Below are positions 50,925 through 62,816 of a stretch of DNA of 64,000 nt, piece by piece. A program made the position numbers and the translations under genes. Origin of the DNA: Elymus sibiricus (taxonomy: Eukaryota > Streptophyta > Magnoliopsida > Poales > Poaceae); the NCBI GenBank assembly GCA_039707655.1, contig CM077665.1, positions 448,135,531 through 448,199,530 of the forward strand, given 5' to 3'. The notes beneath the pieces were generated by a model that did not search any database, was not told where the DNA came from, and worked only from the letters and a program-made list of their open reading frames with translations. The first letter of the stretch is position 1, and every line of letters starts with the position of its first letter.

Positions 50925-53642
50925 CAGTTTTTCCCGTAACCCTCACAACTTTTTAGCACATGCTATGTGGGTGAAATTATGATACCATGCCAATTTTCAA
51001 CCATTTAAGAGTTCATTTGCAGTGCTTTTCAATCTCAGGGTCATCTTAGCTCAAAATAAATCATGAAATGCATGAAAAATAGCAAATGAAGTCAGAAAAG
51101 GGTTGAAAAGTGATGATGTGGCTTTTAATGGTGCATATTGAATGCAGAAAAAGTCTTGAGTTAACATATGTTTAAAAATATGAAATCCCTTTGTAATAGA
51201 CGAGTTTTCGTCCGAAACCCTGATACTTCGAAGGAGATTGTCCAGTTTGTACAAGAAGTGCATCCTGTTTTTCCCGTAACCCTCTCAACTTTTTAGCACA
51301 TGCTATGTGGGTGAAATTATGATACCATGCCAATTTTCAACCATTTCAGAGATCATTTGCAGTGCTTTTCAATCTCAGGGTTATCTTAGCTCAAAATAAA
51401 TCATGAAATGCATGAAAAATAGCAAATGAAGTCAGAAAAGGGTTGAAAAGTGATGACGTGGCTTTGAATGGTGCATATTGAATGAAGAAAAAGTCTAGAG
51501 TTAAAATATGTTCAAAAATATGAAATCCCTTTGTAATAGACGAGTTTTCGTCCGAAACCCTGATACTTTGAAGGAGATTGTCCAGTTTGTACACGAAGTG
51601 CATCCAGTTTTTCCCGTAACCCTCTCAACTTTTTAGGACATGCTATGTGGGTGAAATTATGATACCATGCCAATTTTCAACCATTTCAGAGTTCATTTGC
51701 AGTGCTTTTCAATCTCAGGGTTATCTTAGCTCAAAATAAATCATGAAATGCATGAAAAATAGCAAATGAAGTCAGAAAAGGGTTGAAAAGTGATGACGTG
51801 GCTTTTAATGGTGCATATTGAATGCAGAAAAAGTCTTGAGTTAAAATATGTTTAAAAAATGAAATCCCTTTGTAATAGACGGGTTTTCGTGCGAAACCCT
51901 GATACTTCGAAGGAGATTGACCAGTTCGTACACGAAGTGCATCCAGTTTTTCCCGTAACCCTCTCACCTTTTTAGCACATGCTATGTGGGTGAAATTATG
52001 ATACCATGCCAATTTTCAACCATTTCAGAGTTCATTTGCAGTGCTTTTCAATCTCAGGGTCATCTTAGCTCAAAATAAATCATGAAATGCATGAAAAATA
52101 GCAAATGAAGTCAGAAAAGGGTTGAAAAGTGATGATGTGGCTTTTAATGGTGCATATTGAATGCAAAAAAAGTCTTGAGTTAACATATGTTTAAAAATAT
52201 GAAATCCCTTTGTAATAGACGAGTTTTCATCCGAAACCCTGATACTTCGAAGGAGATTGTCCAGTTTGTACAAGAAGTGCATCCTGTTTTTCCCGTAACC
52301 CTCTCAACTTTTTAGCACATGCTATGTGGGTGAAAATATGATACCATGCCAATTTTCAACCATTTCAGAGTTCATTTGCAGTGCTTTTCAATCTCAGGGT
52401 CATCTTAGCTCAAAATAAATCATCAAATGCATGAAAAATATCAAATGAAGTCAGAAAAGGGTTGAAAAGTGATTATGTGGCTTTTAATGGTCATATTGAA
52501 TGCATAAAAAGTCTTGAGTTAAAATATGTTTAAAAATATGAAATCCCTTTGTAATAGACATGTTTTTGTCCGAAACCCTGATACTTCGAAGGAGATTGTC
52601 CAGTTTCTACACGAAGTACATCCAGTTTTTCCCGTAACCCTCTCAACTTTTTAGCACATGCTATGTGGCTGAAATTATGATACCATGACAATTTTCAACC
52701 ATTCCAGAGTTCATTTGCAGTGCTTTTCAATCTCAGGGTCATCTTAGCTCAAAATAAATCATGAAATGCATGAAAAATAGCAAATGAAGTAAGAAAAGGG
52801 TTGAAAAGTGATGATGTGGCTTTTAATGGTGCATATTGAATGCAGAAAAAGTCTTGAGTTAAAATATGTTTAAAAATATGAAATCCCTTTGTAATAGACG
52901 AGTTTTCGTCCGAAACCCTGATACATCGAAGGAGATTGTCCAGTTTGTACACGAAGTGCATCCAGTTTTTCCCGTAACCCTCTCAACTTCTTAGCACATG
53001 CTATGTGGGTGAAATTATGATACCATGCCAATTTTCAACCATTCCAGAGTTCATTTGCAGTGCTATTCAATCTCAGGGTCATCTTAGCTCAAAATAAATC
53101 ATGAAATGCATGAAAAATAGCAAATGAAGTCAGAAAAGGGTTGAAAAGTGATGATGTGGCTTTGAATTGTGCATATTGAATAAAGAAAAAGTCTTGAGTT
53201 AAAATATGTTCAAAAATATGAAATCCCTTTGTAATAGACGAGTTTTCGTCCGAAACCCTGATACTTCGAAGGAGATTGTCCAGTTTGTACACGAAGTGCA
53301 TCCAGTTTTTCCCGTAACCCTCTCAACTTTTTAGGACATGCTATGTGGGTGAAATTATGATACCATGCCAATTTTCAACCATTTCAGAGTTCATTTGCAG
53401 TGCTTTTCAATCTCAGGGTCATCTTAGCTCAAAATAAATCATGAAATGCATGAAAAATAGCAAATGATGTCAGAAAAGGGTTGAAAAGTGATGATGTGGC
53501 TTTGAATGGTGCATATTGAATGCAGAAAAAGTCTTGAGTTAAAATATGTTTAAAAATATGAAATCCCTTTGTAATAGACGAGTTTTCGTCCGAAACCCTG
53601 ATACATCGAAGGAGATTGTCCAGTTTGTACACGAAGTGCATC
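50925..53642. repeat. HOR-I copy 1, 8-mer (2718 bp)
   Basis: Starts 50925, 51265, 51605, 51944, 52284, 52623, 52963 and 53303. Diagnostic sites are gtctagagtt with actttgaagg (second), gaccagttcgtac (third), gtgaaaatatg with atatcaaatg and gcataaaaag (fifth), gaagtaagaaaag with acatcgaagg (sixth), gaattgtgc with gaataaag (seventh) and aaatgatgtcag (eighth). Confidence 0.92.
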
Positions 53643-53982
53643 CAGTTTTTCCCGTAACCCTCTCAACTTTTTAGGACATGCTATGTGGGTGAAATTATGA
53701 TACCATGCCAATTTTCAACCATTTCAGAGTTCATTTGCAGTGCTTTTCAATCTCAGGGTCATCTTAGCTCAAAATAAATCATGAAATGCATGAAAAATAG
53801 CAAATGAAGTCAGAAAAGGGTTGAAAAGTGATGATGTGGCTTTTAATGGTGCATATTGAATGCAGAAAAAGTCTTGAGTTAACATATGTTTAAAAATATG
53901 AAATCCCTTTGTAATAGACGAGTTTTCGTCCGAAACCCTGATACTTCGAAGGAGATTGTCCAGTTTGTACAAGAAGTGCATC

Positions 53983-56020
53983 CTGTTTTTCCCGTAACCC
54001 TCTCAACTTTTTAGCACATGCTATGTGGGTGAAATTATGATACCATGCCAATTTTCAACCATTTCAGAGATCATTTGCAGTGCTTTTCAATCTCAGGGTT
54101 ATCTTAGCTCAAAATAAATCATGAAATGCATGAAAAATAGCAAATGAAGTCAGAAAAGGGTTGAAAAGTGATGACGTGGCTTTGAATGGTGCATATTGAA
54201 TGAAGAAAAAGTCTAGAGTTAAAATATGTTCAAAAATATGAAATCCCTTTGTAATAGACGAGTTTTCGTCCGAAACCCTGATACTTTGAAGGAGATTGTC
54301 CAGTTTGTACACGAAGTGCATCCAGTTTTTCCCGTAACCCTCTCAACTTTTTAGGACATGCTATGTGGGTGAAATTATGATACCATGCCAATTTTCAACC
54401 ATTTCAGAGTTCATTTGCAGTGCTTTTCAATCTCAGGGTTATCTTAGCTCAAAATAAATCATGAAATGCATGAAAAATAGCAAATGAAGTCAGAAAAGGG
54501 TTGAAAAGTGATGACATGGCTTTGAATGGTGCATATTGAATGCAGAAAAAGTCTTGAGTTAAAATATGTTTAAAAAATGAAATCCCTTTGTAATAGACGG
54601 GTTTTCGTGCGAAACCCTGATACTTCGAAGGAGTTTGACCAGTTCGTACACGAAGTGCATCCAGTTTTTCCCGTAACCCTCTCACCTTTTTAGCACATGC
54701 TATGTGGGTGAAATTATGATACCATGCCAATTTTCAACCATTTCAGAGTTCATTTGCAGTGCTTTTCAATCTCAGGGTCATCTTAGCTCAAAATAAATCA
54801 TGAAATGCATGCAAAATAGCAAATGAAGTCAGAAAAGGGTTGAAAAGTGATGATGTGGCTTTTAATGGTGCATATTGAATGCAGAAAAAGTCTTGAGTTA
54901 ACATATGTTTAAAAATATGAAATCCCTTTGTAATAGACGAGTTTTCATCCGAAACCCTGATACTTCGAAGGAGATTGTCCAGTTTGTACAAGAAGTGCAT
55001 CCTGTTTTTCCCGTAACCCTCTCAACTTTTTAGCACATGCTATGTGGGTGAAAATATGATACCATGCCAATTTTCAACCATTTCAGAGTTCATTTGCAGT
55101 GCTTTTCAATCTCAGGGTCATCTTAGCTCAAAATAAATCATGAAATGCATGAAAAATAGCAAATGAAGTCAGAAAAGGGTTGAAAAGTGATGACGTGGCT
55201 TTGAATGGTGCATATTGAATGAAGAAAAAGTCTAGAGTTAAAATATGTTCAAAAATATGAAATCCCTTTGTAATAGACGAGTTTTCGTCCGAAACCCTGA
55301 TACTTTGAAGGAGATTGTCCAGTTTGTACACGAAGTGCATCCAGTTTTTCCCGTAACCCTCTCAACTTTTTAGGACATGCTATGTGGGTGAAATTATGAT
55401 ACCATGCCAATTTTCAACCATTTCAGAGTTCATTTGCAGTGCTTTTCAATCTCAGGGTTATCTTAGCTCAAAATAAATCATGAAATGCATGAAAAATAGC
55501 AAATGAAGTCAGAAAAGGGTTGAAAAGTGATGACGTGGCTTTGAATGGTGCATATTGAATGCAGAAAAAGTCTTGAGTTAAAATATGTTTAAAAAATGAA
55601 ATCCCTTTGTAATAGACGGGTTTTCGTGCGAAACCCTGATACTTCGAAGGAGATTGACCAGTTCGTACACGAAGTGCATCCAGTTTTTCCCGTAACCCTC
55701 TCACCTTTTTAGCACATGCTATGTGGGTGAAATTATGATACCATGCCAATTTTCAACCATTTCAGAGTTCATTTGCAGTGCTTTTCAATCTCAGGGTCAT
55801 CTTAGCTCAAAATAAATCATGAAATGCATGAAAAATAGCAAATGAAGTCAGAAAAGGGTTGAAAAGTGATGATGTGGCTTTTAATGGTGCATATTGAATG
55901 CAAAAAAAGTCTTGAGTTAACATATGTTTAAAAATATGAAATCCCTTTGTAATAGACGAGTTTTCATCCGAAACCCTGATACTTCGAAGGAGATTGTCCA
56001 GTTTGTACAAGAAGTGCATC
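53983..56020. repeat. Tandem trimer inside HOR-I copy 2 (2 x 1019 bp)
   Basis: Units 53983-55001 and 55002-56020 both contain the gtctagagtt, gaccagttcgtac and gttaacatatg monomers in order. In the first, the middle monomer has gatgacatgg, gagtttgacc and cagactccaag-like private changes; the third has gcatgcaaaatag. The second trimer opens with a hybrid monomer at the exchange point. Confidence 0.88.
55002..55341. repeat. Chimeric 340-bp monomer at a trimer junction
   Basis: The left part (gtgaaaatatg at 55048-55058, gagttcatttgc, gggtcatc) matches the monomer type at 52284 and 56021; the right part (atcatgaaatg onward, gatgacgtggc, gtctagagtt, actttgaagg) matches 51265 and 53983. The switch lies between 55120 and 55141, the last left-type and first right-type sites. 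Confidence 0.82.
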
Positions 56021-57039
56021 CTGTTTTTCCCGTAACCCTCTCAACTTTTTAGCACATGCTATGTGGGTGAAAATATGATACCATGCCAATTTTCAACCAT
56101 TTCAGAGTTCATTTGCAGTGCTTTTCAATCTCAGGGTCATCTTAGCTCAAAATAAATCATCAAATGCATGAAAAATAGCAAATGAAGTCAGAAAAGGGTT
56201 GAAAAGTGATTATGTGGCTTTTAATGGTCATATTGAATGCATAAAAAGTCTTGAGTTAAAATATGTTTAAAAATATGAAATCCCTTTGTAATAGACATGT
56301 TTTTGTCCGAAACCCTGATACTTCGAAGGAGATTGTCCAGTTTCTACACGAAGTACATCCAGTTTTTCCCGTAACCCTCTCAACTTTTTAGCACATGCTA
56401 TGTGGCTGAAATTATGATACCATGACAATTTTCAACCATTCCAGAGTTCATTTGCAGTGCTTTTCAATCTCAGGGTCATCTTAGCTCAAAATAAATCATG
56501 AAATGCATGAAAAATAGCAAATGAAGTAAGAAAAGGGTTGAAAAGTGATGATGTGGCTTTTAATGGTGCATATTGAATGCAGAAAAAGTCTTGAGTTAAA
56601 ATATGTTTAAAAATATGAAATCCCTTTGTAATAGACGAGTTTTCGTCCGAAACCCTGATACATCGAAGGAGATTGTCCAGTTTGTACACGAAGTGCATCC
56701 AGTTTTTCCCGTAACCCTCTCAACTTCTTAGCACATGCTATGTGGGTGAAATTATGATACCATGCCAATTTTCAACCATTCCAGAGTTCATTTGCAGTGC
56801 TATTCAATCTCAGGGTCATCTTAGCTCAAAATAAATCATGAAATGCATGAAAAATAGCAAATGAAGTCAGAAAAGGGTTGAAAAGTGATGATGTGGCTTT
56901 GAATTGTGCATATTGAATAAAGAAAAAGTCTTGAGTTAAAATATGTTCAAAAATATGAAATCCCTTTGTAATAGACGAGTTTTCGTCCGAAACCCTGATA
57001 CTTCGAAGGAGATTGTCCAGTTTGTACACGAAGTGCATC

Positions 57040-58738
57040 CAGTTTTTCCCGTAACCCTCTCAACTTTTTAGGACATGCTATGTGGGTGAAATTATGATAC
57101 CATGCCAATTTTCAACCATTTCAGAGTTCATTTGCAGTGCTTTTCAATCTCAGGGTCATCTTAGCTCAAAATAAATCATGAAATGCATGAAAAATAGCAA
57201 ATGATGTCAGAAAAGGGTTGAAAAGTGATGATGTGGCTTTGAATGGTGCATATTGAATGCAGAAAAAGTCTTGAGTTAAAATATGTTTAAAAATATGAAA
57301 TCCCTTTGTAATAGACCAGTTTTCGTCCGAAACCCTCATACATCGAAGGAGATTGTCCAGTTTGTACACGAAGTGCATCCAGTTTTTCCCGTAACCCTCT
57401 CAACTTTTTAGGACATGCTATGTGGGTGAAATTATGATACCATGCCAATTTTCAACCATTTCAGAGTTCATTTGCAGTGCTTTTCAATCTCAGGGTCATC
57501 TTAGCTCAAAATAAATCATGAAATGCATGAAAAATAGCAAATGAAGTCAGAAAAGGGTTGAAAAGTGATGATGTGGCTTTTAATGGTCATATTGAATGCA
57601 TAAAAAGTCTTGAGTTAAAATATGTTTAAAAATATGAAATCCCTTTGTAATAGACATGTTTTTGTCCGAAACCCTGATACTTCGAAGGAGATTGTCCAGT
57701 TTCTACACGAAGTACATCCAGTTTTTCCCGTAACCCTCTCAACTTTTTAGCACATGCTATGTGGCTGAAATTATGATACCATGACAATTTTCAACCATTC
57801 CAGAGTTCATTTGCAGTGCTTTTCAATCTCAGGGTCATCTTAGCTCAAAATAAATCATGAAATGCATGAAAAATAGCAAATGAAGTCAGAAAAGGGTTGA
57901 AAAGTGATGATGTGGCTTTTAATGGTGCATATTGAATGCAGAAAAAGTCTTGAGTTAAAATATGTTTAAAAATATGAAATCCCTTTGTAATAGACGAGTT
58001 TTCGTCCGAAACCCTGATACATCGAAGGAGATTGTCCAGTTTGTACACGAAGTGCATCCAGTTTTTCCCGTAACCCTCTCAACTTCTTAGCACATGCTAT
58101 GTGGGTGAAATTATGATACCATGCCAATTTTCAACCATTCCAGAGTTCATTTGCAGTGCTATTCAATCTCAGGGTCATCTTAGCTCAAAATAAATCATGA
58201 AATGCATGAAAAATAGCAAATGAAGTCAGAAAAGGGTTGAAAAGTGATGATGTGGCTTTTAATGGTGCATATTGAATGCAGAAAAAGTCTTGAGTTAACA
58301 TATGTTTAAAAATATGAAATCCCTTTGTAATAGACGAGTTTTCGTCCGAAACCCTAATACTTCGAAGGAGATTGTCCAGTTTGTACAAGAAGTGCATCCT
58401 GTTTTTCCCGTAACCCTCTCAACTTTTTAGAACATGCTATGTGGGTGAAATTATGATACCATGCCAATTTTCAACCATTTCAGAGATCATTTGCAGTGCT
58501 TTTCAATCTCAGGGTTATCTTAGCTCAAAATAAATCATGAAATGCATGAAAAATAGCAAATGAAGTCAGAAAAGGGTTGAAAAGTGATGACGTGGCTTTG
58601 AATGGTGCATATTGAATGAAGAAAAAGTCTTGAGTTAAAATATGTTCAAAAATATGAAATCCCTTTGTAATAGACGAGTTTTCGTCCGAAACCCTGATAC
58701 TTCGAAGGAGATTGTCCAGTTTGTACACGAAGTGCATC
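57040..58738. repeat. HOR-J copy 1, 5-mer (1699 bp)
   Basis: Starts 57040, 57380, 57719, 58059 and 58399. The first monomer (aaatgatgtcag) is shared with the end of HOR-I copy 2 and has private gaccag and accctcatac. The second has gcataaaaag, the third acatcgaagg, and the fifth ends in a monomer with tttagaacatg and agatcatttgc. Confidence 0.87.
58059..58398. repeat. Chimeric 340-bp monomer (aacttcttagc left, gttaacatatg right)
   Basis: The left half is of the aacttcttagc/ccattcc/gctattc class as at 56700, while the right half (gttaacatatg, aaaccctaatac, aagaagtgcatcctg) is of the 53643 class. The equivalent HOR-J monomer at 59758 keeps the ordinary right half, so the switch occurred in this copy. 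Confidence 0.78.
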
Positions 58739-60437
58739 CAGTTTTTCCCGTGACCCTCTCAACTTTTTAGGACATGCTATGTGGGGGAAATTATGATACC
58801 ATGCCAATTTTCAACCATTTCAGAGTTCATTTGCAGTGCTTTTCAATCTCAGGGTCATCTTAGCTCAAAATAAATCATGAAATGCATGAAAAATAGCAAA
58901 TGATGTCAGAAAAGGGTTGAAAAGTGATGATGTGGCTTTGAATGGTGCATATTGAATGCAGAAAAAGTCTTGAGTTAAAATATGTTTAAAAATATGAAAT
59001 CCCTTTGTAATAGACGAGTTTTCGTCCGAAACCCTGATACATCGAAGGAGATTGTCCAGTTTGTACACGAAGTGCATCCAGTTTTTCCCGTAACCCTCTC
59101 AACTTTTTAGGACATGCTATGTGGGTGAAATTATGATACCATGCCAATTTTCAACCATTTCAGAGTTCATTTGCAGTGCTTTTCAATCTCAGGGTCATCT
59201 TAGCTCAAAATAAATCATGAAATGCATGAAAAATAGCAAATGAAGTCAGAAAAGGGTTGAAAAGTGATGATGTGGCTTTTAATGGTCATATTGAATGCAT
59301 AAAAAGTTTTGAGTTAAAATATGTTTAAAAATATGAAATCCCTTTGTAATAGACATGTTTTTGTCCGAAACCCTGATACTTCGAAGAAGATTGTCCAGTT
59401 TCCACACGAAGTACATCCAGTTTTTCCCGTAACCCTCTAACCTTTTTAGCACATGCTATGTGGCTGAAATTATGATACCATGACAATTTTCAACCATTCC
59501 AGAGTTCATTTGCAGTGCTTTTCAATCTCAGGGTCATCTTAGCTCAAAATAAATCATGAAATGCATGAAAAATAGCAAATGAAGTCAGAAAAGGGTTGAA
59601 AAGTGATGATGTGGCTTTTAATGGTGCATATTGAATGCAGAAAAAGTCTTGAGTTAAAATATGTTTAAAAATATGAAATCCCTTTGTAATAGACGAGTTT
59701 TCGTCCGAAACCCTGATACATCGAAGGAGATTGTCCAGTTTGTACACGAAGTGCATCCAGTTTTTCCCGTAACCCTCTCAACTTCTTAGCACATGCTATG
59801 TGGGTGAAATTATGATACCATGCCAATTTTCAACCATTCCAGAGTTCATTTGCAGTGCTATTCAATCTCAGGGTCATCTTAGCTCAAAATAAATCATGAA
59901 ATGCATGAAAAATAGCAAATGAAGTCAGAAAAGGGTTGAAAAGTGATGATGTGGCTTTTAATGGTGCATATTAAATGCAGAAAAAGTCTTGAGTTAAAAT
60001 ATGTTTAAAAATATGAAATCCCTTTGTAATAGACGAGTTTTCGTCCGAAACCCTAATACTTCGAAGGAGATTGTCCAGTTTGTACACGAAGTGCATCCAG
60101 TTTTTCCCGTAACCCTCTCAACTTTTTAGCACATGCTATGTGGGTGAAATTATGATACCATGCCAATTTTCAACCATTTCAGAGTTCATTTGCAGTGCTT
60201 TTCAATCTCAGGGTTATCTTAGCTCAAAATAAATCATGAAATGCATGAAAAATAGCAAATGAAGTCAGAAAAGGGTTGAAAAGTGATGATGTGGATTTGA
60301 ATGGTGCATATTGAATGCAGAAAAAGTCTTGAGTTAAAATATGTTCAAAAATATGAAATCCCTTTGTAATGGACGAGTTTTCGTCCGAAACCCTGATACT
60401 TCGAAGGAGATTGTCCAGTTTGTACACGAAGTGCATC
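58739..60437. repeat. HOR-J copy 2, 5-mer (1699 bp)
   Basis: Starts 58739, 59079, 59418, 59758 and 60098. The first four monomers match copy 1 in class; private changes include cccgtgaccctc and gtgggggaaatt (58750-58790), gttttgagtt, cgaagaagattg and tttccacacg (59310-59405), and ctctaacctttt (59436). The fifth differs, having a gatttgaatgg right half and ttgtaatggacgag near 60367. Confidence 0.85.
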
Positions 60438-60776
60438 CAGTTTTTCCCGTAACCCTATCAACTTTTTAGGACATGCTATGTGGGTGAAATTATGATACCA
60501 TGCCAATTTTCAACCATTTCAGAGTTCATTTGCAGTGCTTTTCAATCTCAGGGTTATCTTAGCTCAAAATAAATCATGAAATGCATGAAAAATAGCAAAT
60601 GAAGTCAGAAAAGGGTTGAAAAGTGATGACGTGGCTTTGAATGGTGCATATTGAATGCAGAAAAAGTCTTGAGTTAAAATATGTTTAAAAAATGAAATCC
60701 CTTTGTAATAGACGGGTTTTCGTGCGAAACCCTGATACTTCGAAGGAGATTGTCCAGTTTGTGCACGAAGTGCATC
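60438..60776. repeat. Single 339-bp monomer between HOR-J and HOR-K
   Basis: It belongs to the gacgggttttcgtgcg class with the short taaaaaatgaaat. Private changes are ccctatcaac at the preceding junction (60451), and gtgcacgaagtgc near 60761. The next monomer starts with taactttctc in place of taaccctctc. Confidence 0.85.
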
Positions 60777-61796
60777 CAGTTTTTCCCGTAACTTTCTCAA
60801 CTTTTTAGCACATGCTATGTGGGTGAAATTATGATACCATGCCAATTTTCAACCATTTCAGAGTTCATTTGCAGTGCTTTTCAGTCTCAGGCTCATCTTA
60901 GCTCAAAATAAATCATCAAATGCAAGAAAAATAGCAAATGAAGTCAGAAAAGGGTTGAAAAGTGATGATGTGGCTTTGAATGGTGCATATTGAATGCAGA
61001 AAAAGTCTTAAGTTAAAATATGTTTAAAAAATGAAATCCCTTTTGTAATAGATAGGTTTTCGTCCGAAACTCTGATACTTCGAAGGAGATTGTCCAGTTT
61101 GTACACGAAGTGCATCCAGTTTTTCCCGTAACCCTCTCAACTTTTTAGCACATGCTATGTGGGTGAAATTTTGATACCATGCCAATTTTCAACCATTTCA
61201 GAGTTCATTTGCAGTGCTTTTCAATCTCAGGGTCATCTTAGCTCAAAATAAATCATGAAATGCATGAAAAATAGCAAATGAAGTCAGAAAAGGGTTGAAA
61301 AGTGATGATGTGGCTTTTAATGGTGCATATTGAATGCAAAAAAAGTCTTGAGTTAACATATGTTTAAAAATATGAAATCCCTTTGTAATAGACGAGTTTT
61401 CATCCGAAACCCTGATACTTCGAAGGAGATTGTCCAGTTTGTACAAGAAGTGCATCCTGTTTTTCCCGTAACCCTCTCAACTTTTTAGCACATGCTATGT
61501 GGGTGAAAATATGATACCATGCCAATTTTCAACCATTTCAGAGATCATTTGCAGTGCTTTTCAATCTCAGGGTCATCTTAGCTCAAAATAAATCATGAAA
61601 TGCATGAAAAATAGCAAATGAAGTCAGAAAAGGGTTGAAAAGTGATGATGTGGCTTTTAATGGTGCATATTGAATGCAGAAAAAGTCTTGAGTTAAAATA
61701 TGTTTAAAAATATGAAATCCCTTTGTAATAGACATGTTTTCGTTCGAAACCCTGATACTTCGAAGGAGATTGTCCAGTTTGTACAAGAAGTGCATC
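60777..61796. repeat. HOR-K copy 1, 3-mer (1020 bp)
   Basis: Starts 60777, 61117 and 61457. Diagnostic sites are caggctcatc with gataggttttcg, then gtgaaattttgatacc with gttaacatatg, then agatcatttgc with gacatgttttcgttcg. All recur at +1020. The first monomer has gcaagaaaaatag and gtcttaagtt as private changes, and the third has gtgaaaatatg. Confidence 0.92.
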
Positions 61797-62816
61797 CAGT
61801 TTTTCCCGTAACCCTCTCAACTTTTTAGCACATGCTATGTGGGTGAAATTATGATACCATGCCAATTTTCAACCATTTCAGAGTTCATTTGCAGTGCTTT
61901 TCAGTCTCAGGCTCATCTTAGCTCAAAATAAATCATCAAATGCATGAAAAATAGCAAATGAAGTCAGAAAAGGGTTGAAAAGTGATGATGTGGCTTTGAA
62001 TGGTGCATATTGAATGCAGAAAAAGTCTTGAGTTAAAATATGTTTAAAAAATGAAATCCCTTTTGTAATAGATAGGTTTTCGTCCGAAACTCTGATACTT
62101 CGAAGGAGATTGTCCAGTTTGTACACGAAGTGCATCCAGTTTTTCCCGTAACCCTCTCAACTTTTTAGCACATGCTATGTGGGTGAAATTTTGATACCAT
62201 GCCAATTTTCAACCATTTCAGAGTTCATTTGCAGTGCTTTTCAATCTCAGGGTCATCTTAGCTCAAAATAAATCATGAAATGCATGAAAAATAGCAAATG
62301 AAGTCAGAAAAGGGTTGAAAAGTGATGATGTGGCTTTTAATGGTGCATATTGAATGCAGAAAAAGTCTTGAGTTAACATATGTTTAAAAATATGAAATCC
62401 CTTTGTAATAGACGAGTTTTCATCCGAAACCCTGATACTTCGAAGGAGATTGTCCAGTTTGTACAAGAAGTGCATCCTGTTTTTCCCGTAACCCTCTCAA
62501 CTTTTTAGCACATGCTATGTGGGTGAAATTATGATACCATGCCAATTTTCAACCATTTCAGAGATCATTTGCAGTGCTTTTCAATCTCAGGGTCATCTTA
62601 GCTCAAAATAAATCATGAAATGCATGAAAAATAGCAAATGAAGTCAGAAAAGGGTTGAAAAGTGATGATGTGGCTTTTAATGGTGCATATTGAATGCAGA
62701 AAAAGTCTTGAGTTAAAATATGTTTAAAAATATGAAATCCCTTTGTAATAGACATGTTTTCGTTCGAAACCCTGATACTTCGAAGGAGATTGTCCAGTTT
62801 GCACAAGAAGTGCATC
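61797..62816. repeat. HOR-K copy 2, 3-mer (1020 bp)
   Basis: Starts 61797, 62137 and 62477, same order as copy 1. Differences include gcatgaaaaatag and gtcttgagtt in the first monomer, gcagaaaaag rather than gcaaaaaaag in the second, and gtttgcacaagaag in the third. Confidence 0.92.

Larger units (their letters stand above)
53643..57379. repeat. HOR-I copy 2, expanded to 11 monomers (3737 bp)
   Basis: Starts 53643, 53983, 54323, 54662, 55002, 55342, 55681, 56021, 56360, 56700 and 57040. It repeats the eight HOR-I monomers with the second to fourth duplicated as an extra trimer, so the five downstream monomers match copy 1 at +3737 and the four upstream ones at +2718. Confidence 0.92.

Noticed and set aside
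127..62815. More than a hundred small minus-strand open frames of 61-93 codons
   Set aside because: They are the same satellite sequence read in the same two frames once per monomer. They have no domain, no promoter context and no codon bias, and are broken or fused by the one-base indels that define monomer classes.
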